From: Candidatus Omnitrophota bacterium
GTDB lineage: Bacteria > Omnitrophota > Gorgyraeia > Duberdicusellales > 4484-171
Direction of reading: 5' to 3'
Assembly: GCA_014728785.1 (NCBI GenBank)
Contig: WJKZ01000016.1
Coordinates: 1 to 7,624, forward strand
Length of the DNA: 7,624 nucleotides
Part shown: one piece after another, positions 1 to 5,022 of the stretch
Layout: every line of letters starts with the position of its first letter
Position numbering within the stretch: the stretch's first letter is position 1
Notes under the pieces: model-generated
What the model was told of the DNA's origin: nothing
Database searches by the model: none
Seen by the model: the letters and a program-made list of their open reading frames with translations, nothing else
Made by a program: the position numbers and the translations under genes

Positions 1-789
1 AGCCAATCCGGGGAGACCGCCGATACCCTGGCTGCAGTCAGAGAGGCCAGAAAGAATAAGGCGAAGGTTCTTTCGATATGTAATGTCCTGGGTTCTACTT
101 TAAGCAGGGAATCCGATTACGTGATTTATACCTATGCCGGTCCCGAAATAAGTGTTGCTTCAACCAAGGCTTATACTGCACAACTTCTTACTCTGTATCT
201 TTTGGGGCTTTATGTTGCCTCGGCTAAAAACACCCTGACCAGAAGTTATATAACCAGAAGCCTGAAGGTTTTACGGTCGCTGCCCGCCAAGCAAAAAAGT
301 ATTCTGGCAGATAAAAAGAAGATAAGAGCAATTGCCAGAAAACATCTTCATTTCGGAGCTTTTCTTTATCTGGGGAGAAATTTGAATTTTCCTACCGCCC
401 TTGAAGGGGCTCTTAAGCTGAAGGAGATTTCCTATATACCTTCTGAGGGGTATTCTGCCGGAGAAATGAAGCATGGCCCCATTGCTTTAATCGATGAATA
501 CCGGGCAGTCATCTGTATAGTTAACGATTCACCCGTATATGATAAGATGATATCCAACATACAGGAGATACTCGCCCGGCAGGGAAAAATTATAGCGGTG
601 GCAAGCAAAGGTAATAAACATATAAAAGATTTTACCGGCGAGGTTATATTTATACCCCGTTTAAAAGATGAATTTTCGCCTCTTCTGACCATCGTCCCTT
701 TACAATTATTTGCCTACTATATTTCGGTTTTAAAAGGATATGATGTTGACAAACCGCGCAATCTGGCCAAGAGTGTAACTGTGGAATAA
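1..789 (+). CDS. glmS: Glutamine--fructose-6-phosphate aminotransferase (isomerizing), C-terminal part, cut by the window edge
   Basis: GlmS converts fructose-6-phosphate and glutamine to glucosamine-6-phosphate, the entry step to UDP-GlcNAc for peptidoglycan and lipid A. The frame is open from base 1 and begins in the sugar-phosphate loop SQSGETADTLA, which corresponds to residue 347 of the mature E. coli enzyme. The 262 residues here match the length of the remaining E. coli C-terminus exactly, so about 346 residues (the glutaminase domain and most of the first SIS domain) lie to the left of the window. Visible family landmarks are AGPEISVASTKAYTAQ, ALEGALKLKEISYI with the catalytic Glu (codon at 424, E. 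coli E488), KHGPIALID with the catalytic His (472, H504), and the C-terminal tail DKPRNLAKSVTVE with the Lys equivalent to K603. The GTG at 121 is an internal valine, not a start. The gene looks intact. A 173-bp spacer separates it from mnmG. Confidence 0.97.
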   Translation, partial: SQSGETADTLAAVREARKNKAKVLSICNVLGSTLSRESDYVIYTYAGPEISVASTKAYTAQLLTLYLLGLYVASAKNTLTRSYITRSLKVLRSLPAKQKSILADKKKIRAIARKHLHFGAFLYLGRNLNFPTALEGALKLKEISYIPSEGYSAGEMKHGPIALIDEYRAVICIVNDSPVYDKMISNIQEILARQGKIIAVASKGNKHIKDFTGEVIFIPRLKDEFSPLLTIVPLQLFAYYISVLKGYDVDKPRNLAKSVTVE

Positions 790-962
790 GTTAATTGGTT
801 TGTAAGTTGAGGAGTAGCTGCGTAAAAGTGAAAAAGAATAGATGGAAAGATATGTACCTGTGATAAATTGGTCTACAATTATTAACTCATATACTCATCT
901 ATTCATATACACATTTACCCATTCATTCTGTCATCTATATACCCATTAACCCGTTCTCATTT
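790..962. other. glmS-mnmG intergenic region
   Basis: This 173-bp gap has two unlike halves. Bases 790-871 are ordinary AT-rich sequence with normal G content. I see neither a clear hairpin plus T-run terminator after glmS nor a convincing promoter there. Bases 872-962 contain only two G (at 930 and 953) against 25 C and form the tetranucleotide array annotated separately. No Shine-Dalgarno precedes the mnmG ATG at 963. Confidence 0.7.
880..955. repeat. Degenerate 4-bp tandem repeat (consensus YAYN on the + strand), 19 units
   Basis: Read in fixed 4-base steps from 880 to 955, position 1 is C or T in 17 of 19 units, position 2 is A in 17 of 19, and position 3 is C or T in 18 of 19; position 4 is free. 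Typical units are CATA, TACT, CATC, TATT, CATT and TACC. Between 888 and 920, CAT recurs exactly every 8 bases (888, 896, 904, 912, 920), giving a CATN-TAYN dimer. The register then shifts by one unit but stays in multiples of four (924, 932, 944). The opposite strand reads as RTR-rich units such as ATGA and GTAT. The array ends seven bases before the mnmG start codon. What it does is unknown. It could be a decayed microsatellite, an unstructured leader, or a Rho-loading segment. Confidence 0.75.
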
Positions 963-2771
963 ATGGAAAAAATCTATGATATTATAGTTATAGGAGGAGG
1001 GCACGCAGGCATAGAGGCCTCTTTTGTAGCCTCAAAAATGGGGTGCCGGGTTTTATTACTCACTCTTTCTTACGACGATATAGGTAAGTTGTCCTGTAAT
1101 CCTGCCGTGGGAGGAGTAGCTAAAGGTACACTGGTAAGAGAAGTCGATAGTCTCGGCGGCCTCATAGGAAGAATTGCCGATAGAGCTTCTTTAGGTTACA
1201 GGATATTGAATCGCAGTAAAGGCAAGGCTGTCTGGGCAACCCGGGCTCAGGTCGATATGTTCGATTATCCTTCCGTAGCCCGTAAATTTCTTGAAGATTC
1301 TCCAGGCCTGGAAATCCTGCAGGCAAAAGCCGATAAAATAATAGTTAAAGGCAAGAAAATAAAAGGGGTTGAGACTAACTTCGGGCATTTATTTAAATGC
1401 AGAAATATTGTAGTTTGTGCGGGGACCTTTCTTAAAAGTATTATCCATATAGGCCTTAATAGTTTCAGGGGAGGCAGGCTTTATGAGGAATCAAGTGATG
1501 AGTTGTTTGAGAGTATAAAAAGTCTGGGTTTCAAAGTTAAGCATTTCAAAACAGGAACTTGTGCCCGTCTGGATAAAAACACCATAGATTTTTCCGCTAT
1601 GATTGAGCAGGCGCCCGAAGGGGATGTAGAGCCTTTTTCTTTTAAGAACAAAGACATTAGCAGTGTTGCCGCCAGTTGTTTTGTCACTCATACAAATAAG
1701 AAAACCCATAAAATAATCCTGGATAATTTAAAATATTCACCTCTTTATAGCGGGAAAATCAGAGCTACGGGCGTAAGATATTGTCCTTCTCTGGAAGATA
1801 AGATAGTAAAATTCAAAGACAAGGAAAAGCATCAGATTTTCATGGAACCCGAAGGAGCTGACTCACTGGAAGTTTATCCTAACGGAGTCTCTACCTCACT
1901 TCCCTTCGATGTCCAGATTAAATTTTTACGCAGTATCAAGGGTTTAGAAAACGCGGAAATTAGAAGACCCGGTTACGGCATAGAACATGGGTTGATAGAC
2001 CCTCGCCAGTTATATCCCACACTTGAATCCAAATCTGTAGAAGGTCTTTATTTTGCCGGGCAGGTCAACGGCACTACCGGTTATGAAGAGGCAGCTGCCC
2101 AGGGCCTTGTTGCCGGAATAAACGCGGCTTTAAGAATGAGAAAGAAAAGACCGTTTGTTCTCAGCCGGAACAATTCCTATACCGGGGTTTTGATAGATGA
2201 CCTTACCTCCAAGGGGGTGGATGAACCTTACCGGATGTTTACCTCGCGTTCTGAATTCCGTCTATCCATGCGGGAAACTAATGCGGTTTTTCGCCTGGCA
2301 GAGCCGGCGTATGAACTAAGGTTGATTAGCAAAAAAGACCTGGAATTAATAAGGGAAAAAGAAGATAAAATAAAAAAAACCATAAAAGGACTGTTTGCAA
2401 AAAAAATCTCCTTTGCGGGAAAGAAGAGGACACTTGCCGAGATATTAAAAATGCCGGGTACGAGTTGTTCGGATATAGAAAAGTTTATAGATTCAAGAGG
2501 AATACCCCCGGACTCTTTAAAAGAAATCGAGATAAGGATAAAGTATGAAGGGTTTATTAACCGCGAAAAAGTCTGGTTAAAAGAGCTTAAAAATTTAGAC
2601 AGGATAAAAATCCCTGAGATTGATTATGCCTCAGTGCCTTCTCTGTCCAGAGAGGTGGTTGAAAAACTAAGCAGGCTTCAGCCCGCAACTTTAGGTAGTG
2701 CCTTAAAAATAAGCGGCATAACCCCGGCCGCCATTATGATTATTTATAACTATATAAAAAAGAAAAGATAG
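963..2771 (+). CDS. mnmG: tRNA uridine-5-carboxymethylaminomethyl(34) synthesis enzyme MnmG (GidA)
   Basis: MnmG is the FAD- and NADH-dependent partner of MnmE. Together they install the (carboxymethyl)aminomethyl group on C5 of wobble U34 in certain tRNAs; the enzyme is cytoplasmic. The 602 residues are slightly fewer than the roughly 620-630 usual. The FAD dinucleotide loop is VIGGGHAGIEA near residues 9-19. Both conserved cysteines are present: C45 in SCNPAVGG and C274 in RYCPS. The second GidA signature, AGQVNGTTGYEEAAAQGL (from residue 365), is perfect. The C-terminal helical domain that contacts MnmE and tRNA is complete, including YEGFI and LSRLQPATLGSALKISGITPA. The ATG at 963 puts the FAD loop at its usual distance from the N-terminus, but no Shine-Dalgarno precedes it. 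Several normally constant blocks are altered: TGTCARLD for TGTPxRLD, GVRYCPS for GPRYCPS, and RETNAV for RxDNAD. mnmE is not in the window. Confidence 0.95.
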   Translation: MEKIYDIIVIGGGHAGIEASFVASKMGCRVLLLTLSYDDIGKLSCNPAVGGVAKGTLVREVDSLGGLIGRIADRASLGYRILNRSKGKAVWATRAQVDMFDYPSVARKFLEDSPGLEILQAKADKIIVKGKKIKGVETNFGHLFKCRNIVVCAGTFLKSIIHIGLNSFRGGRLYEESSDELFESIKSLGFKVKHFKTGTCARLDKNTIDFSAMIEQAPEGDVEPFSFKNKDISSVAASCFVTHTNKKTHKIILDNLKYSPLYSGKIRATGVRYCPSLEDKIVKFKDKEKHQIFMEPEGADSLEVYPNGVSTSLPFDVQIKFLRSIKGLENAEIRRPGYGIEHGLIDPRQLYPTLESKSVEGLYFAGQVNGTTGYEEAAAQGLVAGINAALRMRKKRPFVLSRNNSYTGVLIDDLTSKGVDEPYRMFTSRSEFRLSMRETNAVFRLAEPAYELRLISKKDLELIREKEDKIKKTIKGLFAKKISFAGKKRTLAEILKMPGTSCSDIEKFIDSRGIPPDSLKEIEIRIKYEGFINREKVWLKELKNLDRIKIPEIDYASVPSLSREVVEKLSRLQPATLGSALKISGITPAAIMIIYNYIKKKR

Positions 2772-2835
2772 GGTCGGGCTTTAAGGGCCGGAGGTATCTA
2801 TCCCTGTCGGGGCGCTCGAGGGGGCCGGATTGGAA
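2772..2835. other. GC-rich spacer between convergent mnmG and lpxB
   Basis: This 64-bp spacer has 42 G/C bases (about 66%), well above the flanking genes. GGGCCGGA occurs twice (2785-2792 and 2822-2829). A modest hairpin can be drawn at 2788-2810: CCGGAGG pairs with CCTGTCGG around an 8-base loop with one bulge. Neither side has a T-run, so it is not a canonical intrinsic terminator for either gene. There is no start codon with a ribosome binding site and no tRNA fold. Confidence 0.55.
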
Positions 2836-3927
2836 TCAGCCCTTTTCTTTTAGGTAACCTCTTATAAAGTCAGCGAATCTTTTTACGGCTCCCCGCGGTT
2901 CGAGCAATTTTTTAGTTTCCAGAATATCTTTTTTAAGTGCTTCGTATTTGTCTTTGTGCAGGAGGTAATTAACGGTTTTCCGGCATATGTTCCGGGGAGT
3001 AACATCTTTCTGGATGAGTTCGTCTATCACTTTTTTCGAACGCAGCAGGTTAACCATGCTTATAAATCTTACCTTAACCATCCTTCTTAATATATGCCAG
3101 GTAAGGTAATTCATTTTATAGACTATTATGTAGGGTATACCTAAAATAGCTATTTCAATCGTGGCTGTTCCGGAAGAGGAGATTACAAATTCGGATTCAT
3201 TTATGGCAGAATAGGAGTGCGGGATTATCTCTTCGTTACCGCATAACTCTTTATATATTTTTTCCTGTAGATGCGCCGGCTTAATTATCCGGTATTTATA
3301 GCCGGGTAATTCTTTTTTTATCAAATACATAGCTTTTTTAAAGACAGGCAGGTGTTTTTTTACCTCATTTATCCGGGAACCGGGAAGAAAGGAAATTATT
3401 TTTTCACTTCTTTTTCCTGTTTCTACCTTATCTTCAATTATATCCAGAAGAGGATGTCCGAAATAAAGGACCTTTACATTTTGCTCTGCGTAGAAGTCTT
3501 TTTCAAATTTAAAGATAACGATTATTTTACGTACGTATTCTCTAAGCAGTTTTATCCTTCCTTTCCTCCAGGCCCATACCTGCGGGCTGATATAATAGAA
3601 AATATTGTAACGGTTGTTGAGTTTACGTGCCAGCCTTAAGTTAAAATCAGGAAAATCTATCAGGATAATAAGGTCGGGCTTTATGCTGTGGATTGCCTCC
3701 ACAGTCCGGTTAAAAATTAAGCGAATTCTTCGCAGGTAGGAGAGAACTTCAGTTATACCGCATATAGAGAATTGAAGAAGGTCGATTATTTGCTCTGAGT
3801 GCCGGGCAAGGTTGTCTCCGCCGAAAGAATAGATTTTTATATCGGTATCTTCGTTAAGCTCTTTACTCAGATACCCTCCGTAAAGGTCGCCGGATTTATC
3901 GCCGGCTATTATCACTACTTTTTTCAT
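2836..3927 (-). CDS. lpxB: Lipid-A-disaccharide synthase (glycosyltransferase family 19)
   Basis: LpxB condenses UDP-2,3-diacylglucosamine with lipid X (2,3-diacylglucosamine-1-phosphate) to the beta-1,6-linked tetraacyl disaccharide phosphate of lipid A, working at the cytoplasmic face of the inner membrane. The 363 residues are close to the E. coli length (382). Landmarks in order are AGDKSGDLYGG (8-18, for the usual AGExSGDxxGA), IDFPDFN (90-96, holding the conserved Asp), SPQVWAWRKGR (114-124), FGHPLLD (156-162), LPGSRINEV (181-189) and SSGTATIEIAILGIPYIIVYK (from 251). The C-terminal block that usually reads LPNxxxGxxVVPELIQ is altered here to MVNLLRSKKVIDELIQ, keeping the Asn (N293). 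The start is the ATG at 3925-3927. It lies 21 bp downstream of the oxidoreductase stop, so the two genes are probably co-transcribed. No Shine-Dalgarno is visible: the bases just before the ATG are CATCCTTT. Confidence 0.95.
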   Translation of the reverse strand: MKKVVIIAGDKSGDLYGGYLSKELNEDTDIKIYSFGGDNLARHSEQIIDLLQFSICGITEVLSYLRRIRLIFNRTVEAIHSIKPDLIILIDFPDFNLRLARKLNNRYNIFYYISPQVWAWRKGRIKLLREYVRKIIVIFKFEKDFYAEQNVKVLYFGHPLLDIIEDKVETGKRSEKIISFLPGSRINEVKKHLPVFKKAMYLIKKELPGYKYRIIKPAHLQEKIYKELCGNEEIIPHSYSAINESEFVISSSGTATIEIAILGIPYIIVYKMNYLTWHILRRMVKVRFISMVNLLRSKKVIDELIQKDVTPRNICRKTVNYLLHKDKYEALKKDILETKKLLEPRGAVKRFADFIRGYLKEKG

Positions 3928-3948
3928 AAAGGATGAGTTCGGGAAAAA

Positions 3949-4851
3949 TCAACCCGAAGCTTTTATCTTTTTTTGTATCTTAAGCCCCAGGCTTAGAGCA
4001 TTCATGGCTTTGCGGCAATACTGCATCTCGAACTTTTTTTGCTTGGCCATTTTGACAAAAAGTGCTATTTCTCTTTTCAAAGGTTCTTCTCTTTTGATAT
4101 TGAGCTCCCGGCTTACTATACCGGATTTATTTTTTTTGTATATTTCCACACCCTGACGGGCGTAGTCAAGAGAAACGTAACAGTTGGGCATAAAGATTCT
4201 TATTTTCCGCTCTTTTTTAGCCGATATCCGCGAAGCTGTAATATTAGCCACACATCCCTTTTTAAAAGTGAGGCGAACGTTAGCTATATCTTCATCGGCG
4301 GAAATTACTTTCACCCCTTTTGCTTCGATTTTACTTACTTCATCCCTGACTAAATCGAGGATTATGTCCAAATCGTGTATCATAAGATCCAGGATAACAC
4401 TGATATCCAGAGAACGGTGGGGGTAAAGACTTAAGCGGTGGCATTCTATGAAGAGAGGGTTTTTTATTAGTTTTTTTATCGCCAGGTAAGCACTGTTGTA
4501 TCTTTCCACATGGCCTACCATAAGCAGAGTTTTGTTTTTCAAAGAAATTTCTACCAGTTTACGCGCCTGACGCAGATTGGAAGTGAGAGGTTTTTCCACC
4601 AGGGCCGGTATATGGTTTTTTAAAAAGAAATCGGCTATTCGGAAATGGCTGACCGTAGGGGCTGCTATACTGACCAGGTCAACCTTGCCTTTTAATTCAC
4701 GGTAATCTTTAAATGATTCGAATTCCGGGTAGGGGGAGAGAGCTTTTCGCTCTGTATCTGCGAGATAAATCTTTTTTATTTCTTTAAGTTCCTTATAGAT
4801 TCTTAAATGAATACCACCCAGCTTGCCTATGCCGATTATCCCTACTCTCAT
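3949..4851 (-). CDS. Gfo/Idh/MocA-family oxidoreductase, candidate UDP-GlcNAc 3-dehydrogenase (GnnA-like)
   Basis: This is a 300-residue NAD(P)-dependent sugar dehydrogenase of the Gfo/Idh/MocA family. The N-terminal Rossmann loop is GIIGIGKLGGIH (4-15). The family motif with the catalytic Lys is VEKPL (85-89, K87), followed by MVGHVERYN (111-119), and the active-site His is in MIHDLDI (157-163, H159). It is the first gene of a minus-strand pair with lpxB, 21 bp apart. In Acidithiobacillus ferrooxidans and Leptospira, a member of this family, GnnA, oxidises UDP-GlcNAc at C3. Its partner aminotransferase GnnB then makes UDP-GlcNAc3N, which leads to lipid A with amide-linked 3-acyl chains. In A. 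ferrooxidans these genes sit between lpxA and lpxB. The family assignment is firm; the GnnA role is inferred from the neighbour lpxB, and no gnnB is in the window. It could be another nucleotide-sugar dehydrogenase. The ATG (4849-4851) is the natural start and has no Shine-Dalgarno. Confidence 0.85.
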   Translation of the reverse strand: MRVGIIGIGKLGGIHLRIYKELKEIKKIYLADTERKALSPYPEFESFKDYRELKGKVDLVSIAAPTVSHFRIADFFLKNHIPALVEKPLTSNLRQARKLVEISLKNKTLLMVGHVERYNSAYLAIKKLIKNPLFIECHRLSLYPHRSLDISVILDLMIHDLDIILDLVRDEVSKIEAKGVKVISADEDIANVRLTFKKGCVANITASRISAKKERKIRIFMPNCYVSLDYARQGVEIYKKNKSGIVSRELNIKREEPLKREIALFVKMAKQKKFEMQYCRKAMNALSLGLKIQKKIKASG

Positions 4852-5022
4852 TTTATATTTATCGTTTACATCAACTCTTTTTTAAAGGATTTCCGGGTGG
4901 ATTCAGCTCTTTTAAGTAGCCAATAATCTATTTTAATATACTGGCTTTGCCGCTTATCTGGGATTGTATCAAATGCCTTGTTAAAAGTCAATTGATATGA
5001 TAAAATCCTTCTACTTTTAACC
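4852..5022. other. Divergent intergenic region between the oxidoreductase-lpxB operon and msbA
   Basis: This 171-bp AT-rich stretch must hold the promoters of both divergent units. A good candidate for msbA lies at 4978-5006 and is annotated separately. On the minus strand a weak pair can be drawn: TTTAAA (complement of about 4881-4886), a 17-bp spacer and GATAAA close to the oxidoreductase ATG. That would give an essentially leaderless transcript, but the match is poor. I see no clear operator palindrome or small gene. Confidence 0.5.
4978..5006 (+). promoter_or_regulatory. Candidate sigma-70-type promoter for msbA
   Basis: TTGTTA at 4978-4983 matches four of six bases of the -35 consensus. 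After a 17-bp spacer, TAAAAT at 5001-5006 matches five of six bases of the -10. Transcription would begin near A5013, leaving a leader of only about 10 nt before the ATG at 5023, too short for a normal Shine-Dalgarno. This agrees with the absence of one. The promoter was judged by eye only. Confidence 0.45.

Noticed and set aside
121..123. GTG as a start codon for a separate short glmS-like gene.
   Set aside because: The glmS frame is open back to base 1 and encodes the family's SQSGETADT motif upstream of this codon, so it is an internal valine of a gene cut by the window edge.
868..895. Possible mnmG promoter: TTGGTC, 16 bp, TATACT.
   Set aside because: The -35 matches only three of six bases, and the TATACT is one of the array's own CATN-TAYN units, so the match is expected from the repeat.
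842..949. A 35-codon open frame (ATG at 842, TAA at 947-949) through the tetranucleotide array, coding a peptide with a 4-residue rhythm ending in TH or CH.
   Set aside because: The rhythm follows automatically from reading a 4-bp repeat in triplets. There is no ribosome binding site and composition is that of the repeat, so I do not call a gene.
880..955. CRISPR-like array.
   Set aside because: The period is 4-8 bp with no conserved repeat of 20 bp or more and no spacers.
2772..2835. A tRNA or tRNA remnant (attachment site) in the GC-rich spacer.
   Set aside because: No cloverleaf can be drawn, and the GGATTGGAATC stretch does not match a T-arm.
2772..3683. A 12-base direct repeat GGTCGGGCTTTA at 2772-2783 and 3672-3683 (inside lpxB).
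   Set aside because: One or two shared 12-mers are expected by chance in a sequence of this length.
3352..4426. Open frames on the + strand opposite lpxB and the oxidoreductase.
   Set aside because: They overlap genes with clear family motifs, have no ribosome binding sites, and show no recognisable domains.
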